Below are positions 20,972 through 31,207 of a stretch of DNA of 64,000 bases, in pieces. Position 1 is the first letter of the stretch; each line of letters opens with the position of its first letter. Origin of the DNA: Streptomyces sp. MUM 2J (lineage in GTDB: Bacteria > Actinomycetota > Actinomycetes > Streptomycetales > Streptomycetaceae). Below the pieces are notes generated by a model that searched no databases, was not told the DNA's origin, and worked only from the letters and a program-made list of their open reading frames with translations. Location: NCBI RefSeq assembly GCF_022414535.1, contig NZ_JADWYM010000006.1:186001-250000 (forward strand), in the 5' to 3' direction. The position numbers and the translations under genes were made by a program.

Positions 20972-23161
20972 TCACTGGGGCGGAAGCGTGGTCAGCAGAC
21001 GGGCCGCGACCCGTGGCGGGGGCGCGCCGTCCTGGCCGGGCATGGTGCGCAGCAGGTGGCTCAGCCGCTGGTGCTCGGTCGGCGTGGTGACGAGCTGCGG
21101 CAGCAGTGCGGCCAGCGCCCACTCGGTGCCCGGCGACCGGTCGGCGATCAGCACCCAGTCCCGCAGCGCCTCAAGCGCGTAACGGGTGCTGTACCGGTCG
21201 CCGAGCACGGCGCGCCACAGGAAGGCGATGCCGGCCGCGGCCGGGGAGCCGGCGGTGGCCGCGTCGGCGTACCAGGCGAGGACGGTGGGGCGGTCGGCCG
21301 GATCGGTGTCGTCCTCCTGCCGGCGGCAGGCGTTGACGAAGCCGCCCAGGGACAGCGCGTGCACCGCCTGGTCGTCGTCCAGGTGCTTGCGCAGTTCGGC
21401 GAGGACCTGGTCGTGCGCGGGGGAGAGCAGCAGCAGCGCCGTCGCGTCGGACAGCTCCCGCACCATCTCCAGGTCGAAGGCGTCCGGGTCGTCGAGGTCG
21501 TCGTACAGGGTGCGGGCGGCGTCGCGCAGGGCGGCGAGCGCCTGGTCCGGCATCTCAGGGCCGATCAGCGCGTACGCCCGGGCCGCCACCCAGCGCAGCC
21601 GCCGGTCCTCGCTCCCCGACCAGCCGTCCAGGATGCGCGGGATGTTGGGCGTGCCGACGAGGTGGGCGAGGGTGAGGGAGTTGACGGCGACGAGCCGGTG
21701 CCGGAACAGGTCGGAGGTGGCCCACGGTTCGATGACCAGGGCCATCGCGGACGGCAGGTCGGTGCGGGCGAGGACGGCGACGGTGGACGCGGCGCGGGTG
21801 CGGACCAGCGGGCGGCCGTCGTCGGCGAGCACGCGCAGCCACTCGATCAGCGCGGGCCGGGCGGACGGGTGGCCCGTCCACACCAGGCGCAGCAGCATCA
21901 GGGAGACCCGCTCGTCGAGGAACCTCGCCTTGAACTGGGTCACCGGCCCCCATTCGGTGTTCTCGTCCTCGTCGTACCCCTCGGCGCGGGCCAGCTGGAG
22001 CCGCTTGTCGATGTGGGTGCCGAAGACGGGCACCTCGGGAACCAGGCGCGGGTTCTCCGTCTTGAGAAGGTGGCGGTAGAGCAGGTCGCTCAGCTCGGCG
22101 GTGAGGGCGTACGGCCCGCCGTCGAACGCGGCCAGGGCGACGAGGAACGCCTTGTCCCGCAGGTGGATCGCGCTCTCGTCCTCCTCGAACCACTCCTGGA
22201 CCTGGTTCTCCAGCGAGGCCCGGGAGAACGCCGCCACCGCCTCGTCGGTCACCTCCCCCGCGGCGTGGCGGCACAGCAGCCCGGCGAAGTCGGCGATCTC
22301 GCGCAGCCGGTGGCTGCGGCCGAGGAAGTCCGCGGTGACCGGCAGCGCCAGCAGCTCCGACACGGTCTGGCGTGCCACCAGGGTGCGCAGATGGGCGGCG
22401 AGTACCTCCGCCGCGGTGGGCGGTTGCCAGCGGACGACGGGTATGTCCTCCAGTACGGCCATGGGCCCGACGGTGATCACCAGGTACGCGTCCTGCTCGA
22501 CGAGCCGGCTGCGGGCGGCCAGGAGGTGGGGTTCGCGCAGCGGGGTGCCGCGCCGGGTGGCCAGGTCGCCCAGGACGTATCCACGGGCCGGTCCTGCGCC
22601 GGTGGCGGTGAGCCGTTCGGCCAGGGATCCCGGGGCGGTGTCCCGGTCCAGGACGTGCACGGGGGCGGCGCCGAGCCGGTGCAGCAGCACCAGCGCCGCG
22701 GTCTGGCGGCCGGTGAAGCGGGCGCCGGCCAGGACGAGGACCCGCTCGCGGCGCAGTTGCTCCAGCAGGTCCCCCATGGTCCCGTCGTCGGCGAAGGAAG
22801 CCGCCAGCCGCTCCAGCCGGACCTGCGGCACCTCGCCGGAGGTGACGGAGGGCGCCGACAGGCCGGCGAAGGCCCAGTGGTGGACCTCCGTCCTGCCGCC
22901 CAGGAAGACGTCGCCGGTGATCTGGTTGCCGGCGAGGTTCGTCTGGTCGCCGTGTACGGTGCCACCGCCGAACCGGGCCCGGGCGCCGATGTCCATCGTC
23001 CGCGGGCTGTGGTCGACCAGGTCGCGTCGTGCGGTCCAGACGTCCTGCGGCTGGTCCCGTTCCCCGGACCCCTCCGCGCCGGTGGAGGTCTGCTCCGTGT
23101 CCGGCTCCTGTGGGGGCGGGTCGGGCTCGGTGTCCGTCCGCTCCGGCTGCTGCTCGCTCAT
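20972..23161 (-). CDS. NLR-like protein: amyloid-type motif, NTPase-like core, HEAT-like repeats
   Basis: A 729-residue protein. Residues 1 to about 60 are acidic and disordered. Residues 65-89 (GGGTVHGDQTN, then AGNQITGDVFLGG) form a Gly/Asn-rich motif nearly identical to the C-terminus of the adjacent cyclase-like protein. Around 141-160, VLVLAGARFTGRQTAALVLL resembles a P-loop strand-loop-helix but has GRQT where GKT/S is expected, so nucleotide binding may be lost or atypical. A central helical region follows, and from about residue 400 the sequence shows repeated helical pairs of HEAT/ARM type. The layout recalls STAND/NLR sensors. The start ATG overlaps the cyclase stop (ATGA, 23161-23158). 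Much longer upstream starts on this strand would read through the cyclase gene in another frame and are rejected. A role as sensor is inferred. Confidence 0.65.
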   Translation of the reverse strand: MSEQQPERTDTEPDPPPQEPDTEQTSTGAEGSGERDQPQDVWTARRDLVDHSPRTMDIGARARFGGGTVHGDQTNLAGNQITGDVFLGGRTEVHHWAFAGLSAPSVTSGEVPQVRLERLAASFADDGTMGDLLEQLRRERVLVLAGARFTGRQTAALVLLHRLGAAPVHVLDRDTAPGSLAERLTATGAGPARGYVLGDLATRRGTPLREPHLLAARSRLVEQDAYLVITVGPMAVLEDIPVVRWQPPTAAEVLAAHLRTLVARQTVSELLALPVTADFLGRSHRLREIADFAGLLCRHAAGEVTDEAVAAFSRASLENQVQEWFEEDESAIHLRDKAFLVALAAFDGGPYALTAELSDLLYRHLLKTENPRLVPEVPVFGTHIDKRLQLARAEGYDEDENTEWGPVTQFKARFLDERVSLMLLRLVWTGHPSARPALIEWLRVLADDGRPLVRTRAASTVAVLARTDLPSAMALVIEPWATSDLFRHRLVAVNSLTLAHLVGTPNIPRILDGWSGSEDRRLRWVAARAYALIGPEMPDQALAALRDAARTLYDDLDDPDAFDLEMVRELSDATALLLLSPAHDQVLAELRKHLDDDQAVHALSLGGFVNACRRQEDDTDPADRPTVLAWYADAATAGSPAAAGIAFLWRAVLGDRYSTRYALEALRDWVLIADRSPGTEWALAALLPQLVTTPTEHQRLSHLLRTMPGQDGAPPPRVAARLLTTLPPQ

Positions 23162-24024
23162 GCGTCCTCGGCCTGCTCCCGGGGTGTGCTCCCGCCCAGG
23201 TGGATGCCGCCGGTGATCTGGTTGCCGGCGATGTTGTTCTGGTTGCCGTGGACGGTGCCGCCGCCGATGGTGACGGCACCGTCGAAGTGGAGGGCGGGAC
23301 CCGGCGCCGGGGCTCCCCGTGTTCCGTCCGGCGCCGGGCGGCGGCCCGCGCCGGGCTCGCCCTGCGCGGGGACCCGCGGCGCCGGGCGGTCCCCCGAACC
23401 GCCCGGCGCCTCCCCCTCCCCCGTGCCACAGTGGTCCTCGTGGGCCCGCCCCGTGGGGGGCTGCCCGTACAGCCAGGCGGTCAGCGGGCCGTTCTTGCTG
23501 GTCACGGTCATGCGGTGGAAATCGCCCGCGGGGATGCCGGGGTGGTCGTGCCGTACGACCCCGCCGTAGAGCGGGTCGGATACGCAGAGGGCGAAGTCGT
23601 CGGCGCGTTCGCACAGGGCGGCGCGCAGCACGTCCGCGTCGAGCAGGCGGCAGGCGTGGTTGAGGTCGGAGCCGACCCAGCCGTCGCGCTCGTCCACGGC
23701 GACGTAGCCGGTGGCGAGGACTCCGCGCAGCCGGATCTGCGCCGAGCGGGAGGCCATGCGGTTGACGGCGCGAAGTTGGGCCGGCACCTCGGTGAGCAGG
23801 GCCCGCAGCAGCGCCGTCACCGGGGCGTTGGCGTCGATGAGCTCCATCACCGAGTCGCCGCGGTCGGCGCGCAGCCGCAGGGTCCGGTCGATGCCGGCGT
23901 TGTCCAGGGTGCGGTCGGTGACGTCGTACAGCATCCGCCGCAGGTAGGCCTGCTCCACGTCGTCCCGGTCGCTGAACCTCTCGATGTCCAGCAGCAGGAT
24001 GGTGCGGCTCACGGGGTCGCTCAT
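23158..24024 (-). CDS. Class III nucleotide cyclase-like protein with C-terminal amyloid-type motif
   Basis: A 288-residue protein. Residues 1 to about 185 match the class III adenylate/guanylate cyclase fold: LLDIERFS with metal ligand Asp13, RADRGDSVMELI with the second metal ligand Asp57, and LNHACRLLDA with the transition-state Asn122 and Arg126. The Lys that reads adenine four residues before the second Asp is Ala53, so the base preference is open. A Pro/Gly-rich linker (about 188-250) leads to a C-terminal motif at 254-278 (GGGTVHGNQNN, then AGNQITGGIHLGG) shared with the next protein. Pycsar PycC enzymes, which make cCMP or cUMP, belong to this fold. GGAGAAAGG precedes the ATG at 24024. 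This is the first gene of the five-gene leftward run. Confidence 0.72.
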   Translation of the reverse strand: MSDPVSRTILLLDIERFSDRDDVEQAYLRRMLYDVTDRTLDNAGIDRTLRLRADRGDSVMELIDANAPVTALLRALLTEVPAQLRAVNRMASRSAQIRLRGVLATGYVAVDERDGWVGSDLNHACRLLDADVLRAALCERADDFALCVSDPLYGGVVRHDHPGIPAGDFHRMTVTSKNGPLTAWLYGQPPTGRAHEDHCGTGEGEAPGGSGDRPAPRVPAQGEPGAGRRPAPDGTRGAPAPGPALHFDGAVTIGGGTVHGNQNNIAGNQITGGIHLGGSTPREQAEDA

Positions 24025-24111
24025 GGTCGCCTTTCTCCGGGGGGTGGCGTGCAGGGCAGCAGCGTGCGCCTGCCGGGGCCGCGGTGGTGAGGGCGGATGA
24101 CGCACTCGGAG

Positions 24112-24127
24112 TGTGACCGTGTGCACA
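24112..24127. promoter_or_regulatory. Candidate Crp box upstream of the cyclase gene
   Basis: TGTGACCGTGTGCACA differs by one base from the TGTGA-N6-TCACA consensus. It lies 88-103 bases upstream of the cyclase start, and a Crp/Fnr-family gene is the next gene upstream. Confidence 0.45.
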
Positions 24128-24164
24128 GAAGGCCCTCCGGGACCGGCGGGCCGTCTGATCGATG

Positions 24165-24205
24165 CCGGGGTGGCGGGATGCAGGGGTACCGGGGTGGCGG
24201 GATGC
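24165..24205. repeat. Direct repeat CCGGGGTGGCGGGATGC
   Basis: Two identical 17-bp copies at 24165-24181 and 24189-24205 (24-bp period) in the non-coding spacer upstream of the cyclase operon. Confidence 0.85.
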
Positions 24206-24570
24206 CGGGACGCCGGGGGCGTGGCGCGACCGGCTGCCGACGGGCTTCCGGGGCAACGGGAACGCGGGGGAGCGGCCGGGCTTCGGGCCCCCGGGGAAGC
24301 GGGTCGGGAAGCGGGTCGGGACGGGGGCTCAGGGGCGGGTACCCGAGGGGCTTGTCCGCGGTGTCCGCGGTGCCCGCGGTGCCCGCGGTGTGTGCCGGGG
24401 CGGTGGAGTGTCCGCGGGGCGTCCGTACCGTGAGCGGGCGGCCACGGGCGTGTGCGGTGGGCGTCCGTGGTGCGGGTGGGCGTCCGCGAGCGCCCGCGGA
24501 GGTACGCGGCGCGGGTGGGCGCCGGGGCGCGTGCGGTACTCCGGACGGGTGACGGCTCCGGTCGGGTCCG

Positions 24571-25326
24571 TCACTCCTCCGGTGGGCGGGGCGGGGACGG
24601 GATGCCCGGTACGGGGGCGGAGGCGGCGATGCGGCTGAGCAGGTCGGGGCGGCGGATGAGGAGTTCCCGGCGGCCGGTGACCACGGCCTCCCGGTCCCGC
24701 AGCTCCTTCAGCAGCCGCTGCACCATCTCCCTCGACGCCCCGACCGACCCGGCCAGCTCCTGCTTGCTGAGCGGCACGGCCAGCTCGATCCCGTCGGCGG
24801 TGCGCCGACCGTGGGTGCGGGCGAGGTCGAGGAGGAGGACGGCGAACCGCTGCCGCACGCTCATCGACGCGAACTCCAGCCGGCGGCGGTCGGCCGCCCG
24901 CGTCCGGTCCGCGGTCAGCCCGAGCAGGGCGAACGAGACGCCGGGGGAGCGGCCGAGGAAGTCCCGGAAGCGCTCCCGTTCCACCGCCACGGCCCGCACC
25001 GCCTCCAGTGCGGTGACCGTGGCCGAGCGCGCCCGGCCGGTCAGGGCGGCCGACTCGCCGACGACGTCACCGGGTCCGCGCAGCGCGAGCAGGGCCTCGT
25101 AACCGTTGGCGGCCGATGCGGTGACCTTGGTCCAGCCGTCCACCAGGAACAGCACGTGCGAGGAGGGTTCGTGCTGGTGGAGCAGGACCATGCGGGGCGT
25201 GAAGGTGAGGGTGCGGCCGAGAGCCAGCAGCGCGGATCGGTCCTCGCGTTCCAGTCTGGCCAGGAAGGGCACTCGGTCCTCCAGGCCCCCGTCGTCCGGC
25301 GAGTACGCCGGCGTGCTCGTGGTCAT
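24571..25326 (-). CDS. Crp/Fnr-family transcriptional regulator
   Basis: A 251-residue regulator with an N-terminal cyclic-nucleotide-binding beta roll and a C-terminal winged helix. The phosphate-binding cassette GDVVGESAALTGRARSATV keeps the Gly90-Glu91 and Arg100-Ser101 pairs that hold the cyclic nucleotide in CRP-like proteins. The HTH is LSKQELAGSVGASREMVQRLLKELRDREAV (about 185-215). The ATG at 25326 is preferred because GGGGGA lies 6 bases upstream; an ATG two codons earlier is possible. It is on the same strand as, and 546 bases upstream of, the cyclase-like gene, and divergent from rpsL. It may read the signal made by that cyclase; this link is inferred. No Cys cluster for an Fe-S group is seen. 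Confidence 0.85.
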   Translation of the reverse strand: MTTSTPAYSPDDGGLEDRVPFLARLEREDRSALLALGRTLTFTPRMVLLHQHEPSSHVLFLVDGWTKVTASAANGYEALLALRGPGDVVGESAALTGRARSATVTALEAVRAVAVERERFRDFLGRSPGVSFALLGLTADRTRAADRRRLEFASMSVRQRFAVLLLDLARTHGRRTADGIELAVPLSKQELAGSVGASREMVQRLLKELRDREAVVTGRRELLIRRPDLLSRIAASAPVPGIPSPPRPPEE

Positions 25327-25490
25327 GCCCATCCCCCGGATGTCGCAGCGGCCGATCAACGTACTGAAAGCGCAAGACCGCGTACCGTGGGAAGAGCGTG
25401 ATTCGGCCAAGATGTGACCGGGGGACAGGCCGGGTGAATCCGAGCCTGCGAGGTGAGGAGCCCGGCGTGTCGGGGTGCGATCCGTTTGTT

Positions 25491-25519
25491 TTGACCGGAG
25501 CTGATGGGCTAGGTACGCT
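25491..25519 (+). promoter_or_regulatory. Promoter of the rpsL (str) operon
   Basis: TTGACC (25491-25496), 17 bases, TACGCT (25514-25519): a near-consensus housekeeping promoter. The transcript would have a leader of about 190 bases. Confidence 0.75.
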
Positions 25520-25638
25520 CAGACCTTGTGCCTGGGGTGTGCCCTGGCCCTCGTGCGTGCCTACGACCGCACCGAGAGCCTGAGACGGCCACCGTAATCT
25601 GCGCTTCCTCCTGCCTTCCGGTGGGAGTTCGCGTGATT

Positions 25639-25667
25639 CGACACACCCGACCGCGTGGGTCGGCGAC
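25639..25667 (+). promoter_or_regulatory. Leader hairpin element shared with rpsJ
   Basis: CGACACACCCGACCGCGTGG continues with GTCGGCGAC. The core CCGACC (25647-25652), loop GCGTG and GGTCGG (25658-25663) form a 6-bp hairpin. An almost identical element lies upstream of rpsJ at 40570-40598 (27 of 29 bases the same). It is in the untranslated leader 50-75 bases before rpsL. Function unknown. Confidence 0.6.
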
Positions 25668-25713
25668 GTTCCAGGTTAGCTGTACCCATCGGCACACAGA
25701 AACCGGAGAAGTA

Positions 25714-26085
25714 GTGCCTACGATCCAGCAGCTGGTCCGTAAGGGCCGGCAGGACAAGGTCGAGAAGAACAAGACGCCCGCACTCGAGGGTTCCCCTCAG
25801 CGTCGTGGCGTCTGCACGCGTGTGTTCACGACCACCCCGAAGAAGCCGAACTCGGCCCTGCGTAAGGTCGCGCGTGTGCGTCTGACCAGCGGCATCGAGG
25901 TCACCGCTTACATTCCGGGTGAGGGACACAACCTGCAGGAGCACTCCATCGTGCTCGTGCGCGGCGGCCGTGTGAAGGACCTGCCGGGTGTTCGCTACAA
26001 GATCATCCGCGGCTCGCTCGACACCCAGGGTGTCAAGAACCGCAAGCAGGCCCGCAGCCGCTACGGCGCCAAGAAGGAGAAGTAA
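25714..26085 (+). CDS. rpsL: 30S ribosomal protein S12
   Basis: A 123-residue S12, which lines the decoding centre and governs accuracy. It begins [14 protein letters not shown] after the initiator and contains [16 protein letters not shown] and [14 protein letters not shown]. Lys43 and Lys88, the positions altered in streptomycin-resistant mutants, are wild type, so a streptomycin-sensitive S12 is expected. GTG start at 25714 with GGAGAAGTA upstream; the open frame continues to 25528 but that is leader. First gene of the str operon; rpsG starts 2 bases after its stop. Confidence 0.98.
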   Translation: MPTIQQLVRKGRQDKVEKNKTPALEGSPQRRGVCTRVFTTTPKKPNSALRKVARVRLTSGIEVTAYIPGEGHNLQEHSIVLVRGGRVKDLPGVRYKIIRGSLDTQGVKNRKQARSRYGAKKEK

Positions 26086-26087
26086 GA

Positions 26088-26558
26088 ATGCCTCGTAAGG
26101 GCCCCGCCCCGAAGCGCCCGGTCATCATCGACCCGGTCTACGGCTCTCCTCTGGTGACCTCCCTGATCAACAAGGTGCTGCTGAACGGCAAGCGCTCCAC
26201 CGCCGAGCGCATCGTCTACGGCGCCATGGAGGGTCTGCGCGAGAAGACCGGCAACGACCCGGTCATCACGCTCAAGCGCGCTCTCGAGAACATCAAGCCG
26301 ACCCTTGAGGTCAAGTCCCGCCGTGTCGGTGGTGCCACCTACCAGGTTCCGGTCGAGGTCAAGCCCGGCCGTGCCAACACCCTGGCGCTGCGCTGGCTCG
26401 TCGGTTACTCCCGCGCCCGTCGCGAGAAGACCATGACCGAGCGTCTGCTCAACGAGCTCCTCGACGCTTCCAACGGCCTCGGTGCCGCTGTGAAGAAGCG
26501 CGAGGACACGCACAAGATGGCCGAGTCCAACAAGGCCTTCGCGCACTACCGCTGGTAG
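26088..26558 (+). CDS. rpsG: 30S ribosomal protein S7
   Basis: A 156-residue S7, the primary binder of the 16S rRNA 3' major domain and, in other bacteria, a translational repressor of the str operon. Typical start [23 protein letters not shown] and the conserved [11 protein letters not shown] and [17 protein letters not shown] segments are present. The ATG lies 2 bases after the rpsL stop, with the Shine-Dalgarno (AGAAGGAG-like) inside the rpsL C-terminus, implying coupled translation. fusA follows 39 bases later. Confidence 0.98.
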   Translation: MPRKGPAPKRPVIIDPVYGSPLVTSLINKVLLNGKRSTAERIVYGAMEGLREKTGNDPVITLKRALENIKPTLEVKSRRVGGATYQVPVEVKPGRANTLALRWLVGYSRARREKTMTERLLNELLDASNGLGAAVKKREDTHKMAESNKAFAHYRW

Positions 26559-26597
26559 TCGCAGTCCACATCGAGACCGAGAGAAGACTGAAGCCTT

Positions 26598-28724
<2,127 letters not shown>

Positions 28725-28767
28725 CGCACCGCGTTCACACGCCGTAGGCTTGACTCCGGAGCCTCAA

Positions 28768-28801
28768 GGGGCAAACGTCCGCAAACGTGAACGTTTGCCC
28801 C
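28768..28801 (+). promoter_or_regulatory. Inverted repeat in the fusA-tuf spacer
   Basis: GGGGCAAACGT (28768-28778) and ACGTTTGCCCC (28791-28801) are perfect 11-bp arms; the 12-base centre contains a further GCAAACGT (28781-28788). Streptomyces tuf genes often have their own promoter in this spacer; TTGACT (28750-28755) or TTGACA (28814-28819) could be -35 boxes but neither has a good -10. The repeat could be an operator or an attenuator. Confidence 0.5.
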
Positions 28802-28880
28802 GGGTTCCGGGCTTTGACAGCAAAGATCACCTGGCGCCGATGAAGTAAGGCGTACAGAACCACTCCACAGGAGGACCCCA

Positions 28881-30074
<1,194 letters not shown>

Positions 30075-30126
30075 GTTCCGCTTGCTTGAGGGTCCGGTGA
30101 CCCGGTAGCTCCAGCTGCGAGCTCCT

Positions 30127-30164
30127 GGAGGGGCCCGTACGACTTCGGTCGTGCGGGCCCCTCC
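30127..30164 (+). terminator. Terminator after tuf
   Basis: A 17-bp stem (30127-30143 with 30148-30164, one G-T pair) capped by a TTCG tetraloop and followed by TCTTGT. It closes the str operon. Confidence 0.9.
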
Positions 30165-30390
30165 TCTTGTCGGTACAGCCCTCGGGGGCGCGCTGGTCGA
30201 CCTGGCCCGGGACCCGCTCCTGCTCACGGGTGGGGAACGGTTCTGTCACAGGTCGTCCGTCCTGCAACCGCCCGGACCGGTGAAGCCCTCCTACGGCATG
30301 AACCTGGCCGGATCTCGGCCCCGGTCGCACTCCGGACCGTGCTCCGACCGCACCACACCCGCTCTCGCTTCCCGTCCGGGGGGACACAGC

Positions 30391-31170
30391 ATGACGACGA
30401 CATCACTCAGACCTGCCCTCCTCGCGGCGGCCGTCCTCTGCCTGGCGGGGATCGCCGCGTGCACGCCCAGCGGCCACGCGGGCGCCGGGGCCGGGGCCAC
30501 GGCCACCGCCTCCCCGTCGTCCGGCGCGGGTGCCACGGACCGTGCGACCGGGACGCCGTCGCCGTCCGTCTCCGTGGCGACCGGGTCGCCGTCCCCCACG
30601 TCGTCGTCCTCCACGCCCGGACACCCCACCCCGGCCGCCTCCGCGACCTCCGCGAAGGCCACACCGGCCCCCCGCCCCTTCTGGCCGCGCGCCACGTTCG
30701 CCGGCCTCACCTTCCAGATCCCGCCGAGCTGGGCAGTGAACCGGCAGAGCGCCCAGTACGCCTGCGTCGAACCGGTGCGGCATGCGGGGCTGCCCCGGAT
30801 GTTCGGCTGCACCGGGCTCGCGATCAGGACGGACGGCTTGATCGCCGGCTACGAGCTGAGCACCTACAAGCCCGGCCAGCCCGGCGGCTGGTACGCGGCC
30901 ACCGACGTCCAGCCCTGCCCCGTCAACCCGCGCCGGGGGGACGGATCCCTCAACGGCATCGGCAGCGCGCACACCGCGCCCATCGCCTCCGGTCTGCGCC
31001 CGGTGGGCTCCCACAAGGCCTGGTACGACCGCTGGACCGCGAGTTGCTGGAACGGCTACCGCTTCTCCCCCCAGGCCTGGTACCTGCCGGTGTCCAAGGT
31101 GCTGATCCTGGACTACACCGGGCACGCGGAGACGGCGCGCATCCTGGAGTCGGTGCGGTTCCCGGGCTGA
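30391..31170 (+). CDS. Secreted lipoprotein, unknown function
   Basis: A 259-residue protein. The N-terminus MTTTSLRPALLAAAVLCLAGIAAC is a lipoprotein signal with the modified cysteine at residue 24. A Ser/Thr/Pro/Ala-rich linker of about 70 residues follows, then a compact C-terminal domain (about 95-259) with six cysteines including the motif FGCTGLAI and several Trp/Tyr residues. The linker suggests a domain held away from the membrane in the cell wall. The ATG at 30391 has GGGGGGA 7 bases upstream. I do not recognise the folded domain. It is monocistronic between the tuf terminator and the convergent regulator gene, whose stop is 37 bases away. Confidence 0.75.
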   Translation: MTTTSLRPALLAAAVLCLAGIAACTPSGHAGAGAGATATASPSSGAGATDRATGTPSPSVSVATGSPSPTSSSSTPGHPTPAASATSAKATPAPRPFWPRATFAGLTFQIPPSWAVNRQSAQYACVEPVRHAGLPRMFGCTGLAIRTDGLIAGYELSTYKPGQPGGWYAATDVQPCPVNPRRGDGSLNGIGSAHTAPIASGLRPVGSHKAWYDRWTASCWNGYRFSPQAWYLPVSKVLILDYTGHAETARILESVRFPG

Positions 31171-31207
31171 GCGCGGCCCCTCGCCGCAGGCGGATCCGCC
31201 CCGCCCG

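Larger units (their letters stand above)
24025..24570. other. Spacer between cyclase and Crp-type genes; no gene seen
   Basis: About 546 bases of very GC-rich, partly repetitive DNA (repeat at 24165-24205, GCGGGTCGGGAA-type direct repeats near 24297-24325, CCGCGGTG repeats near 24355-24390). A Crp-box-like palindrome at 24112-24127 lies about 90-100 bases before the cyclase start. No clear -10 box was found for the leftward operon. Confidence 0.5.

Noticed and set aside
21180..21182. TTA triplet in the NTPase gene
   Set aside because: Out of frame (CGT TAC). Likewise 25100-25102 in the Crp gene (GGT TAC) and 37709-37711 in the symporter gene (CGT TAC).
23162..24256. Upstream extension of the NTPase-like frame to 24256 (about 1094 codons)
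   Set aside because: The extension reads the cyclase gene and spacer in another frame and is Arg/Pro-rich; the ATG at 23161 overlapping the cyclase stop is the natural start.
24571..25326. Fe-S (FNR/Wbl-like) sensing by the Crp-type regulator
   Set aside because: No cysteine cluster is present; the cyclic-nucleotide pocket residues are intact.
16934..25326. Mobile element carrying the accessory cluster
   Set aside because: No integrase, transposase, tRNA-end duplication or flanking repeats were seen between rpoC and rpsL, and the codon usage looks like the host except for the single TTA.
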